Shown here piece after piece: positions 32,735 to 41,898 of a DNA stretch of 64,000 bases; position 1 is the first letter of the stretch; each line of letters opens with the position of its first letter. The notes under the pieces are model-generated. The model was not told the origin of the DNA. It made no database searches and saw nothing but the letters and a program-made list of their open reading frames with translations. Both the position numbers and the translations under genes were made by a program. Origin of the DNA: Colimorpha_A sp900556615 (GTDB lineage Bacteria; Bacillota; Clostridia; Oscillospirales; CAG-272); assembly GCA_963598415.1 (NCBI GenBank), contig CAVBUH010000007.1, forward strand, positions 161,343-225,342, in the 5' to 3' direction.

Positions 32735-33613
32735 ATGGAGCTTACACAGTTAAAATATTTTCTTCATGCCGCAAAAACACAGCATATTACAAGGAGCGCG
32801 GCTATGCTTCATATCGCACAGCCTGCGCTTACCAAATCCTTGAAAGGACTTGAGGAAGAGCTTGAAGTCCCTCTTTTTGCAAAAAAAGGAAGGAATATAG
32901 TACTAACTTCCTATGGTAAGTATCTGCAATCGCGTCTTGAACCCCTTATCACGGCAATGGATGAAATTCCGCGGGAGATGCGGAAGCTGGCGGAGAAAGA
33001 AAAAGAAACGGTAAGAATTTGCGTTTTGTCCGCTTCTATGCCGGTAACGGCGGCAGTAATGGATTATCGCAGAGAACATCCGCTTGTAAATTTTCAAATT
33101 ATTCAAAATATTACCGATCAACTGTATGACATAAGAGTTACGACAAAATTATCATCCGAGTCGCTTTTGGAAAGCGAAGCGCATATCATAGATGAAGAAA
33201 TTTTCATAGCCGTACCTGATATTCCGGAGTATGGAGAAAGAAATTCAGTGAATCTGAGCGAGATGCGGGAACGGGGATTCATAAGTCTTATTGGATCAAA
33301 ACAGCTTCGTGTGCTCTGTGACAGATTCTGCCACGCTGCCGGATTTGAACCGAATATTATATTTGAAAGCGATAGCCCCGATGCAGCAAGAAATATGATA
33401 GAGGCTTGTCTCGGAGTCGGGTTCTGGCCTGAATACGCTTGGGGAACGCCCCCCAAAGGAAGCATAAGACTGCTTCATTCAAGTTCACCATCCTGCCGCA
33501 GAGAGCTTGTGATTTCAAGAAGCAGGAGTAAAGGAGAAAGCAAAAGAGCGGATGATTTCTATCGGTATTTAGTATCCTATTTTGAAAGCTTGCGAAAGGA
33601 GAGTATGAAATAA
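32735..33613 (+). CDS. LysR family transcriptional regulator
   Basis: This 292-residue protein has a winged HTH (about 1-60, LTQLKYFLHAAKTQHITRSA, then AQPALTKSLKGLEEEL) and an effector-binding periplasmic-like fold. The effector is unknown. It is divergently arranged with the SemiSWEET-like gene across a 198-base region, the usual position for a LysR target. The ribosome-binding site is AGGGAAAAG. Confidence 0.9.
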   Translation: MELTQLKYFLHAAKTQHITRSAAMLHIAQPALTKSLKGLEEELEVPLFAKKGRNIVLTSYGKYLQSRLEPLITAMDEIPREMRKLAEKEKETVRICVLSASMPVTAAVMDYRREHPLVNFQIIQNITDQLYDIRVTTKLSSESLLESEAHIIDEEIFIAVPDIPEYGERNSVNLSEMRERGFISLIGSKQLRVLCDRFCHAAGFEPNIIFESDSPDAARNMIEACLGVGFWPEYAWGTPPKGSIRLLHSSSPSCRRELVISRSRSKGESKRADDFYRYLVSYFESLRKESMK

Positions 33614-33895
33614 AGATGCGGTTTTGCAGGATGCTGTCCACCCCCCTGCTTCTTTCTTGAAAAGAAAGAAAGCAAAGAAAAATAAGCCGAAAACGATGTT
33701 TTCGGCAGGAAATTTGAGGGGTGTGATAGGACAACTGCAGTTTGGCAAAAATAAGGTTTAAACCGAATTTTAATTACCTCTGAGAAAAACGCAGTTCTTC
33801 TCTTATTAAAGTTTTGGGGATTTTTAAGACCTTTTTCAAAAAGGTCTTAAACAGGGAGTGGAGCGGCGCTTCGAAAGTATTTTTTATTTATTACT
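33614..33895. other. Intergenic region with hairpins (family 5-related)
   Basis: No gene seen. It contains CCGAAAAC-GAT-GTTTTCGG (33690-33708), a perfect 14-base hairpin TTTAAGACCTTTTT / AAAAAGGTCTTAAA with a one-base loop (33823-33851), and the GGAGCGGCGCT tail shared with the GC-rich repeat at 14640-14745. Confidence 0.5.
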
Positions 33896-34119
33896 TTAAT
33901 GTCTGCTGAACAACCAAACAACGGTACAAATAAGCTTTCTATGTTTTTCAGTTGTTTATGTGCAAGGATTTTATACACTTGTGCGTATAATCCACACGTA
34001 TAGACGGCACTCAAGGGAAGCTGAACGCCAAAACAGTTTGCTTTGGGCGGCATAGAATGAACAACTTGTTCATTCTATGCTAACCGCGAACGCAGTCGTG
34101 TTTATTCAGCAGACATTAT
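33896..34119 (-). repeat. Repeat family 4, reverse copy
   Basis: About 225 bp between TTAATGTCTGCTGAACAA and TTATTCAGCAGACATTA, the cleanest terminal inverted repeat of this family (about 17 bases). It ends three bases before the stop codon of the phosphatase gene. Confidence 0.75.
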
Positions 34120-34122
34120 TAG

Positions 34123-36648
34123 CTATCTCTTTGCTTTAGCAACAGCATAACCGCCCACGAAGGAAACTATAGCGATTATAGTAGCAATTATAGCGAAAAC
34201 GAGTATAGATTTGCCTGTTGCGTGAGTTGTGGGAGGAGCAACTTCGCTTTCATTAGGTATACTCTCATTCAGCACGCTTTCGTTAATAAGATTTTCAGTG
34301 GATGTGCTTACAATAGGCTCACTTTCGTCGGTATCCGTTTTGTTTGCAATAATTGAGAAGGTGTCGATTACAAATCCGTTTATTTGACGAATTGTAAGGG
34401 TTATTTTCTCGTCACTTACGTCAACTGTAGTGTAGGTAGGCACTTGAGAAGCGGGTGTAAATATTGTGTATAATTCCTCAGCGTTGGGGTTGCTTGCATC
34501 TGTGTGAGTAAGTGTAGTTGAACCGATTGTTGTATAAACAGTACCTGTCCCTTGTTGTATTATGTTTGGATTTAATTTTGTTACAATTTTTCCGTCCTTC
34601 ATAGGATAAGTTCTTGTAACGAAATGTGCATGTCCTTGAATAACAAGGTCAACACCATATTTTTCAATAATGTCGCTGAATTCGCGTCTACTTGTCGCGA
34701 CACCTTCTTGGCTGTATGCAGGTTCGTGGAATGAAACAATAGTCCACTTTGCGTCTTTGTTTGTCTCAAGGTCTTTTTCAAGCCATTCTCTTTGGGAATT
34801 CATAATAATTGCATCATCTTCTAAATAGTTACCTGAAAGAAGCACAACAAAATGAACATCGCCATAGTCATATGAATAAACCATCTCGTCACAATTGTTA
34901 ATCAGTGCCTTCGAAATGTTGTTGTTAACTGTATTTAGAATGTCTAAATCAATTGCGGAGTTACCACCATTGCTTGGATGATTAAAATGTTGGTTAAAGA
35001 AGAATGATTTTACTTGCCATACATCGTGGTTTCCGGGAACTGCGAAATGGGGAATAGTTGCACAATAATCGCCTAAAGCCTTGAAATAGTGATTCCACAT
35101 ATTTCTATTACCACCATCGTCAACCATATCACCAACATGAAGCATAAATGCCGCATTGGGTAATTTTTCAAAAGCTTTTTTGATAGCTGCTTGTGCAAAC
35201 ATCATGCCTTTATCAGCCGCTGTTGTACCGCCCCAGGTTATACTTTGAGTATCACCTACAGCAACAAAAGAAAATTCCTTGCATTCATTGGCTTCTGTTG
35301 TAAAAGAGTAAACTTCGCTCCAATCATCGGCCTTTGTTGAATCCTTCTTACCTATTTGGTATTCATATTTTGTACCGGGAATAAGCTCGGTAATATTAGC
35401 CTTGAAATAATCCTCGCTTGCGATATTGTTCGGTTCTGCTTGTCGCACCGCATCGACCATGCTCCAAGCATCAGTACCTGCAATTCTGTAACGAACACTC
35501 ATATCATTGTTTCCAATATAATTTGCAAGTGCTGTCCACGCAAAGTTTCTTGTCGTTTTCGCGTTATCAAAGCTTGTAACGAGATTGAAAACGTTGGATT
35601 TAAAGCCAGTATATTCAGGCTCATCCTTGTTTAATTCATAATCTTCGTTTGTTATATTAACATATTCAAACTTTGCGTTGGAAAAAGCCGCTTCATCGCT
35701 TAAATAAAGATTAAGCGCGACGCCATTTTTGTACGCTTTTAAAACAGCATAAGTACCTCTGCGAAGACTGCCTCCGTCTGGCAATGTTACTTCAATATAT
35801 GTTATTTCCTGTGTAGGATTGATAACAGTTTTAATGTTGTATTTTCCAGAGCCATAGTTTGCATTTATAGCATTGCCGTTAATTTTCATTGTACTGCCGT
35901 TAAGAGAAAATATTTCACTTTTGTATAACTTTAACTTAATGTCATCGCCCTTTTTGAAATCGATGTCAACGCTGTAAACGGCCATTTTTCCGTCGGGAAT
36001 TTCCAGCACATGGCTGTCAGCTCCGGCAGGTACATTGTCGGGCTGCTCCACGGGTTTGGTGTCCTCGGAAGGCTTGTCGTCCTCTGATGGGGTGTCGCTC
36101 AGTGGAGTGTCGGCAATTTCAAAAGTTTTAAATTCAACAGTACCTAATGTATAGTTTAAAACCCAACCTGTAGCAGTGTATGTATCCTTTTCAGCAAGTC
36201 CAAGGTCACTAAGCTTTATAGAGAATTTATATTCGCCTTGATTAAATACATATTGATTGTTGCTGTTAATATCAATAGTGGAAAAATTATCCTTGAGGAA
36301 ATCTTCAAGTAGAACTTCACCTTCGTTAAAGACAAGCTTTATTCTCGCAGTGCCTGCACCTGTGTATTTAAAGCTCATATTTAAATAAGCATCTGCGGGA
36401 AATTCTTTTGGTTGAAAGTTTGGTGAGTCAGTCCAACATGTGAAGGTTAAACCATCCCAATTTTCTGTTGTGAATTTTACAGCACCATTTTCTTGTGTGC
36501 AAGTAGAAGAGAAGGCGTTTTGTGATTTCAAATCATTTTTAGCGGCTTCGACAGCATAGTCCTTGTGTACTGTCGCAGATGCTGTAAAGGAAAATGCAGC
36601 AATTAGGGTAAAAATTGTTAATAATAATACTAATATTGGTTTACTCAT
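34123..36648 (-). CDS. Cell-surface purple-acid-phosphatase-like metallophosphoesterase
   Basis: An 841-residue secreted protein. It has a signal peptide (about 1-25), two N-terminal beta domains separated by a DDKPSEDTKPVEQPD linker, a fibronectin-III-like domain (about 355-455, GTKYEYQIGKKDST, VYSFTTE), then a calcineurin-type phosphatase domain with GDTQS (Asp466), HVGDMVDDGG, PGNHDVW, SFHEPAYS and QGHAHF, the complete metal-ligand series. A Ser/Thr-rich stalk and a C-terminal membrane helix with AKAKR tail anchor it. Start at 36648 follows AAGGAAG; upstream in-frame codons run into a repeat. It should hydrolyse phosphomonoesters outside the cell. Confidence 0.85.
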   Translation of the reverse strand: MSKPILVLLLTIFTLIAAFSFTASATVHKDYAVEAAKNDLKSQNAFSSTCTQENGAVKFTTENWDGLTFTCWTDSPNFQPKEFPADAYLNMSFKYTGAGTARIKLVFNEGEVLLEDFLKDNFSTIDINSNNQYVFNQGEYKFSIKLSDLGLAEKDTYTATGWVLNYTLGTVEFKTFEIADTPLSDTPSEDDKPSEDTKPVEQPDNVPAGADSHVLEIPDGKMAVYSVDIDFKKGDDIKLKLYKSEIFSLNGSTMKINGNAINANYGSGKYNIKTVINPTQEITYIEVTLPDGGSLRRGTYAVLKAYKNGVALNLYLSDEAAFSNAKFEYVNITNEDYELNKDEPEYTGFKSNVFNLVTSFDNAKTTRNFAWTALANYIGNNDMSVRYRIAGTDAWSMVDAVRQAEPNNIASEDYFKANITELIPGTKYEYQIGKKDSTKADDWSEVYSFTTEANECKEFSFVAVGDTQSITWGGTTAADKGMMFAQAAIKKAFEKLPNAAFMLHVGDMVDDGGNRNMWNHYFKALGDYCATIPHFAVPGNHDVWQVKSFFFNQHFNHPSNGGNSAIDLDILNTVNNNISKALINNCDEMVYSYDYGDVHFVVLLSGNYLEDDAIIMNSQREWLEKDLETNKDAKWTIVSFHEPAYSQEGVATSRREFSDIIEKYGVDLVIQGHAHFVTRTYPMKDGKIVTKLNPNIIQQGTGTVYTTIGSTTLTHTDASNPNAEELYTIFTPASQVPTYTTVDVSDEKITLTIRQINGFVIDTFSIIANKTDTDESEPIVSTSTENLINESVLNESIPNESEVAPPTTHATGKSILVFAIIATIIAIVSFVGGYAVAKAKR

Positions 36649-36763
36649 GGCATATACTTCCTTTTTAAAATTACAAGATTTCGAATTGATTTTATCATAA
36701 TGACTACAAATAGCCCGTAAAGTCACTATTTTGCGGAATTTTGGGGTGTTCGATGGGTATACT

Positions 36764-36935
36764 TTAAGGGCACCTTTAAAAAATTTATTGCCCAAATCTG
36801 GCTCGAACAGTTTTTCCGTCATTCGTCACAAAAATCCTTGACAGATGGATATGCTGTCTGTGGAATTTTTGTTTAGACTGACGGAAAAATCTCCTTGCTG
36901 TCTATGAACATTGAATTTTTAGAGATACCTTTTAA
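36764..36935 (+). repeat. Repeat family 2, copy 1
   Basis: About 170 bp with imperfect 25-base terminal inverted repeats (AAGGGCACCTTTAAAAAATTT and, at the other end, AATTTTTAGAGATACCTTTT). Inside, CAGATGGATATGCTGTCTG folds on itself and TTTTTCCGTCATTCG pairs with CTGACGGAAAAAT. The right end overlaps the stop codon of the adjacent oxidoreductase gene. Confidence 0.8.
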
Positions 36936-37960
36936 ATGATCGGTTTTCCGTCAGAAAAACGTACTGTTGTTCCCTCCCTTACTGCCAGGTCGGCGGCAGC
37001 GGCGATTTCAAATGCTGCCCTTGCGTCAAGCAGCGTAGGGAAGCCGGCGCTGTTGTTTTCAATCATATCGATTAACGTCATAAGCTGTGAATACATATCC
37101 TTATAATCGCAGCTTATATTAATTGTATCGTAGGCTCCGGTATCCCCGTGGAATACGGTTATGAGGTCTCCTTCTTCCCGGCAGGCAGCTCTCTGTCCCG
37201 ACATGGTAAGCTCAATTCTGCCCTTGGTTCCAATAAATTCCTTCAGGTTCATGGATGCGGTATTTTTTCCCCATCCGGCTTCATAATAGCCGACACATCC
37301 GTTTTCGAGCCGGAAATTTACGCAGGTATAGTTTATATTGGGGGAATCGGGATCCAGCTTTGTACCAAATCCCGATATTTCGCTGAATTCCGAGCCGGTA
37401 AACCACCTGACAATATCAAAATAGTGTATTCCGCAGTCAAGTGCCGGGGTGCAGTCGGCAAGAAGCCGTTTATAGCGTTCCCAATTCATCGCATGATGAT
37501 TTTGTACCATTCTGATAAGACGGACTTCACCGATGACGCCGGAAGCAAGCAGCTTAGCTATTTCACGGTATGACTGATTATGGCGCAGGATGTGCGCTAC
37601 AAGTACTTTCGCATTGGATCTCAAGGCAATGTCAAAAAAACTTCTGCCCTCCTCAAGTGTAGGCGCAACCGGTTTTTCACAGAGAACATGTTTCTTGTGC
37701 GTCAGAAATTCCTTGGTGATTGCGGTATGTGTATCGGTATATGTAGCAACGATGGCAATATCTACGCGGGGATCGCATAGGTAAGTCTCGTAGGTGTCGG
37801 AATACTCCGGTACACAATAAATTTCTGCTGCGTGCTTCGCCGCAGCAATATCGGTGTCAATGACTGCGATAACCTCTATATTATCTCTATAATGTATATC
37901 GGACAAGTGCTCAAGCCCGATATGACCGCAGCCTATCAGCAAGATTCCGTATTTTTTCAT
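36932..37960 (-). CDS. Gfo/Idh/MocA family oxidoreductase A
   Basis: This 342-residue NAD(P)-dependent sugar oxidoreductase has an N-terminal Rossmann domain with LLIGCGHIGLEHL, the EKP motif (HVLCEKPVAP, about residue 95) whose lysine is catalytic in the family, and a C-terminal beta-sheet domain with the CGIHYFDIVRWF histidine motif. Its stop TAA lies inside a repeat family 2 end. It starts 31 bases beyond the stop of the six-hairpin glycosidase gene on the same strand, so the two are co-transcribed. The ribosome-binding site is distant; an upstream TTG at 38026 is unlikely. Confidence 0.88.
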   Translation of the reverse strand: MKKYGILLIGCGHIGLEHLSDIHYRDNIEVIAVIDTDIAAAKHAAEIYCVPEYSDTYETYLCDPRVDIAIVATYTDTHTAITKEFLTHKKHVLCEKPVAPTLEEGRSFFDIALRSNAKVLVAHILRHNQSYREIAKLLASGVIGEVRLIRMVQNHHAMNWERYKRLLADCTPALDCGIHYFDIVRWFTGSEFSEISGFGTKLDPDSPNINYTCVNFRLENGCVGYYEAGWGKNTASMNLKEFIGTKGRIELTMSGQRAACREEGDLITVFHGDTGAYDTINISCDYKDMYSQLMTLIDMIENNSAGFPTLLDARAAFEIAAAADLAVREGTTVRFSDGKPII

Positions 37961-37991
37961 GACAAATTTACAGTAATATATCCTTTTTGGT

Positions 37992-39413
37992 TTAATCTTT
38001 ATCTGATACGGAAAAACTTTGCTCAATATTTCCGTTAAAGTCGCAGATCACCTTTGTTCCGCAGGGAACGGATGCAATTTCTTTTTTATTTATATAAAGT
38101 GCCGCTTTTTTTCCGTCATTCTTTACCGTATATATGCTGTCTCCGTATATTTGTGAGTACTCACAGCCCCCGCAGTCTCCGAGAGTGGAAAAAATCAGTT
38201 TTTTTCGTCGCATTTCCACTCCGTACATGTGCGCGGTATAACCGAGTATGGCAAGAATGGAGGGACCGTAATCTCCGGAGATTGTGCAAAGCTCGGTTTG
38301 CGGTTTTCCGGTGAGATGGTCAAATTGCTGTGTGAACATAACGGGATCGTTCATAGCAAGCGCATGGCAAAGCTTATGTCCGAACACAGGAATGAGGTTG
38401 TGATATCCGTAATTTTCGAGCGCACGTATCGCACGTTGATAGGTAAGTCCTTCCGGCTGACCGCTCCAATTGTTGCTTGGGTCAGGGAAGAACAGCGGAT
38501 CATTTGCGGCAATCGACGGAAGCGGCATAGGAGTAAAAAATTCATCGGGATTGAGCAGATGTTCTGTTACGAAACGGTCGGCTTTACTTTTTTCATATGC
38601 GCCGTGATACATAACGCGGAGATTATTATGAATAAGGGTATCAAGAAATTCGTTGTTGCAGTCGCGGTCATACAGAGCGCCTTTTTCCTCCCACCAGAGA
38701 TAGGAGTTGAGTTTCGCTCTTACGGCTTGGGCTTCTACTCTCCATTTATTTCCTTCACCGTTTCCGAGTATGTCGGAGATTTCGGCAAGCGTCATTTTTC
38801 CGTCGTAGGAATAGGACATGATATCCATCGATTCATAGGGAAGTTTTGCCTGACCGTATGGAGGCTCATCACTTCCCCATGCGTCGGGACCGTCAAAGAA
38901 CCGAACGCTTCTGTCCTCTCCGGTGTCCCATTTGCAGAAGGATTCAAGACAGCCGTTTCCGTCGGTATCTCTTGTTCTCCATAGATAGTCGTCAAATCGT
39001 GACAACGAGCCGTAAAGAAGCTTGAGATATTCTCTGTTCTCTCCGATCAGATAATAAACATTGAGTGCATGATAAGGGAAACAATAGCCCTGAAAATGCG
39101 AATACATGAGGTTATATTCGCTTCCGGTATACCTTATTACAGACGGGAGGCGTCCGTCTTCTCTGATGTTTTCCATGAACAACAGCTGATTATTCAAAGC
39201 AAGCTCGAGATTTCTGCTTCCGTACATTTCTCCGCCCATAGGCTGCGTTTCAAGCCAAATTCCATCGCTGTAGTCGCCTCCGCCTTCAACAAGCAGCTTT
39301 CGGTTTTCCCATGAGACAATATTGTTTTTTTCTGTTTTTTCGGCTGCGTCATATACGCGCTGCCATTCGGAATCCGCTGTGACGAATTTTACTTCGGTGT
39401 GTTTAAGCTCCAT
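37992..39413 (-). CDS. Six-hairpin glycoside hydrolase (MGH1-like / GH63-like)
   Basis: This 473-residue cytosolic (alpha/alpha)6-barrel protein has no signal peptide. It shows GGDYSDGIWLETQPMGGEMYGSRN, RDTDGNGCLESFCKWDTGEDRS (an acidic loop of the kind that carries the catalytic acid in GH63/GH37-like enzymes), FFDGPDAWG and NWSGQPEGLTYQ near the C-terminal active-site face. A small beta domain closes the protein. Family-level substrate is uncertain. AGGAGAT precedes the ATG. With the downstream oxidoreductase it could cut and then oxidise a sugar. Confidence 0.75.
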   Translation of the reverse strand: MELKHTEVKFVTADSEWQRVYDAAEKTEKNNIVSWENRKLLVEGGGDYSDGIWLETQPMGGEMYGSRNLELALNNQLLFMENIREDGRLPSVIRYTGSEYNLMYSHFQGYCFPYHALNVYYLIGENREYLKLLYGSLSRFDDYLWRTRDTDGNGCLESFCKWDTGEDRSVRFFDGPDAWGSDEPPYGQAKLPYESMDIMSYSYDGKMTLAEISDILGNGEGNKWRVEAQAVRAKLNSYLWWEEKGALYDRDCNNEFLDTLIHNNLRVMYHGAYEKSKADRFVTEHLLNPDEFFTPMPLPSIAANDPLFFPDPSNNWSGQPEGLTYQRAIRALENYGYHNLIPVFGHKLCHALAMNDPVMFTQQFDHLTGKPQTELCTISGDYGPSILAILGYTAHMYGVEMRRKKLIFSTLGDCGGCEYSQIYGDSIYTVKNDGKKAALYINKKEIASVPCGTKVICDFNGNIEQSFSVSDKD

Positions 39414-39512
39414 TTCAGATCTCCTGTTGATGGTTTTTAAAATTATCTGCCCGAACAGATCGTATTGGAAGAGGGGAAATGCTTTTGTGTTCTTTAAGCT
39501 CAGGGGCTGTTG

Positions 39513-39561
39513 AGGAATCGCTGAATAAATCTGTAGGAAAGGTCCATTGACGATTTATTCA
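39513..39561 (+). repeat. Repeat family 3, internally deleted copy
   Basis: 49 bp: GGAATCGCTGAATAAAT ... CGATTTATTCAG, the two inverted ends of family 3 with most of the middle missing. Confidence 0.6.
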
Positions 39562-39728
39562 GGGCACATCTAAAAATTTACTGCCCAAAACCGGCTGGAG
39601 CTGTTTTTTCCGTCATTCGTTACAAAAATCTTTGACAGATGGATACTCTGTCTGCGGAATTTCTGTTTTGACTGAAGAGAAAATCTCTTTGCCGTCTATG
39701 AACATTGAATTTTTAGAGATACCCTTTA
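39561..39728 (+). repeat. Repeat family 2, copy 2
   Basis: About 168 bp, closely similar to the copy at 36764 in the same orientation (GGGCACATCTAAAAATTTA ... TTTTTAGAGATACCCTTT). It begins exactly where the family 3 remnant ends. Confidence 0.8.
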
Positions 39729-39997
39729 GTGATTCTACTTAAAAATGGATGTTTTTGCAGTTCCAAAGAATCACGGACAGGAATCCATCATTTTTTGGGA
39801 GCTTGCTCCGGAAAACAGCCATGATTGCTTGAGGGTAAAACAGGGACGTCTCATTAACACGAAACGCCCCTAATACGGGTTTTGCCAATACAGTAGCAAT
39901 TAAAACATAAAATATCAAGGCAAACCACCGAGTCAGCCAGGGAGAGCAATTCGCGGCGCATGTTAAAAAGACAGGACTTTTTTAAAATCGCCTATCC
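39729..39997. other. Gene-free stretch between repeats
   Basis: About 270 bp with no coding signal and no match to the repeat families that I can see. Part of it (GCAATTCGCGGCGCATGTTAAAAAGACAGG) may be remnant of an older element. Confidence 0.35.
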
Positions 39998-40126
39998 TAA
40001 GGCAATATCGTACAGTTCTGACGGTGCAGCTGCGCAGTCATATTTTCTTTCGTCAGACGATACCATTTGAGGAGGCAAGCAAATGCACAATAAGGCGTTA
40101 GCTGTGCATCCAGCGATATTGCCTTA
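39998..40126 (+). repeat. Repeat family 1, partially deleted copy
   Basis: 129 bp between TAAGGCAATATCG and CGATATTGCCTTA. The terminal base changes are compensatory (T-A pair replacing C-G in both arms), which keeps the stem perfect. About 50 bp of the right interior are missing. Confidence 0.75.
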
Positions 40127-40148
40127 AGTAAATTAACTTAAAAACTTT

Positions 40149-40307
40149 GGGAATCGCTGAATAAACCGGCTATGCAGATTTCCGAGATGATTTTTTGAAC
40201 TGCAAGGCAAAAAAACGCAGGAATAGGTTAATATTTCAAGATTTTTTAACGATGCCTGGCAATAAATCAGCCGGAAAGATCCGTTGACGATTTATTCAGT
40301 GATTTCC
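40149..40307 (+). repeat. Repeat family 3, full copy
   Basis: About 160 bp between GGAATCGCTGAATAAA and TTTATTCAGTGATTTCC, with internal blocks GATTTCCGAGATGATTTTTTGAACTGCAAGGC and TTTTTTAACGATGCCTGGC. It serves as reference for the chimeric copy at 53891. Confidence 0.75.
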
Positions 40308-40312
40308 TTTGC

Positions 40313-40382
40313 ACTTAAACAAGTCAAAAATGCTCAAAATACCGCTGGCGGCTGCTTTTTTGACTTGTTCAGTTGACATTAA
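40313..40382 (+). repeat. Repeat family 4, short end fragment / hairpin
   Basis: AACAAGTCAAAAA and TTTTTTGACTTGTT are inverted around 24 bases; the outer part TTGTTCAGTTGACATTAA matches the family 4 end. It stops at the last base of the neighbouring gene's stop codon and could serve as its terminator. Confidence 0.5.
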
Positions 40383-41879
40383 TTATTTATTTGCCTCAAG
40401 GTCTTTATAGGTTTCCTGAAGTTCCTCAAGAACAAATTTCCATGTATCGAGTCTTCTGTCTATTTCTGTGCTGATCGAAGTATTCTCTCTTATGGAATCA
40501 CGGAACACATAATACAAGCGGCTGAGATCAGGGGCAAATAATACGGCAAGATCATAGTTTCTGCCATCCATAATCATATCCAGCATTCTTTCATCGTTGT
40601 CATCATCGGTATATTTATCTTTTAATGCTTTTTCGTAATACGCAGTAAAGACCGTACGGTAGTTTTCACAGCAAAGAGATTCCGTTACCTTTCCGACCAT
40701 ATCGATGTTTTCAACATTGTAAGCAAGGCAGAGGACAGAAAAATTATCATGTGCGTTGCTGTAATAGTTTGTTTGGGTTTCATCGAGCTTCGGATAGGGA
40801 AGCACGCCGAATTCATCGGTCATATCACGGCACTGATTGGTGAGAACGTTAAAGGTACCGTCTGTAAAAAGAACATTTCCGTTTGCAAACATGGTATATC
40901 TGTCCGTATATTCGGCATCTGTCATGGAAATATAGGCACCTGCGTTATTGTAGAAAAGATCTGAGACTTTTTCATATGCAGTTTGCATTTTTTCGGTATC
41001 GTTTTCGAATGCGAGAGCAAGCTCGCCGTCTCCGTCTTTTTCGACGAGAGAGATTCCAAATGAAGGAAGATATGCATCAAGATTGGTGACGAGCCCGGAA
41101 GCAAAACCGTACTGATCTTCTTTATCTTTATTTCCGTCTCTGTTTAGATCGTTGTAAATATTTACGCTGAGTTGTTTCACATAATCGACTGTCCACTCTC
41201 CGTTGTCAACAATAGTATAGAGATCTTCGATTTGGTTATCAGCGGCAATTTTTTTATTGAAAAGATAGCAGTGCGACAGTTCAAGTGAGGTGAGAGACAA
41301 ATCGCCTACGGCTGCGTAAAGCATCCCGTTTATGGTGAAAGCCTCATTACAGCGCTTATTCCACCATGGCTGTTCAAAATTTACACCCGGAACATCATCG
41401 TTCCAATCATAAAACAATCCCTGTGTAATAATGGTTCCCGCTCTCCATGCACACATCAGGACGGTGTCAAAATCATGGTCGTTTGCGGAGAGAGAAGTGA
41501 TCACTGCCCGCTCATGAAGAAGTTGTCCTTCACCGGGAGCATAACCGGTAGTGATGACCGGCACAATCTCTATATCATATTTATCCTCAATAGCAAGATT
41601 TCTGTTGTATATTGCGGCTTCAACAATTTCTTCGTTGTCTTCGGAAAAAACTTCATGATCCGCATTCTCTGAACAGGAGACGCGGTATTTCAGACCTTTA
41701 AAGCTTTGTTTGGGAATCCCATCGTCGGCAGATAAACGATCGCCGGAATCAACTGATCCTGTTGTGGGTGGATTTTTGTTTGTATCTTTCGGCTTATCAT
41801 TCTCCTTTGTACAAGCAACAACAGTAAGTACAGTTAGAAGTGCCATAAGCAGACAGATGATTCTAAGTGTTTTTTTCAT
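40383..41879 (-). CDS. Sugar-type ABC transporter substrate-binding lipoprotein
   Basis: This 498-residue lipoprotein (lipobox VVAC, about Cys23) belongs to the same group as the protein at 21882-23357: EEIVEAAIYNRNLAIEDKYDIEI, PWWNKRCNEAFTINGMLYAAVGDLSL, NGEWTVDYVKQL, and an EF-hand-like DLNRDGNKDKEDQYG loop. Its ligand is probably an oligosaccharide. No permease or ATPase genes adjoin it, so transport components must be encoded elsewhere. AAAGGA precedes ATG 41879. It is flanked on both sides by repeats (families 4 and 1). Confidence 0.85.
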   Translation of the reverse strand: MKKTLRIICLLMALLTVLTVVACTKENDKPKDTNKNPPTTGSVDSGDRLSADDGIPKQSFKGLKYRVSCSENADHEVFSEDNEEIVEAAIYNRNLAIEDKYDIEIVPVITTGYAPGEGQLLHERAVITSLSANDHDFDTVLMCAWRAGTIITQGLFYDWNDDVPGVNFEQPWWNKRCNEAFTINGMLYAAVGDLSLTSLELSHCYLFNKKIAADNQIEDLYTIVDNGEWTVDYVKQLSVNIYNDLNRDGNKDKEDQYGFASGLVTNLDAYLPSFGISLVEKDGDGELALAFENDTEKMQTAYEKVSDLFYNNAGAYISMTDAEYTDRYTMFANGNVLFTDGTFNVLTNQCRDMTDEFGVLPYPKLDETQTNYYSNAHDNFSVLCLAYNVENIDMVGKVTESLCCENYRTVFTAYYEKALKDKYTDDDNDERMLDMIMDGRNYDLAVLFAPDLSRLYYVFRDSIRENTSISTEIDRRLDTWKFVLEELQETYKDLEANK

Positions 41880-41898
41880 ATGATTTCCTTTCTTTAAA

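Noticed and set aside
36649..36822. N-terminal extension of the phosphatase
   Set aside because: The in-frame extension lacks a ribosome-binding site and runs into a family 2 repeat, whereas ATG 36648 begins a perfect signal peptide after AAGGAAG.
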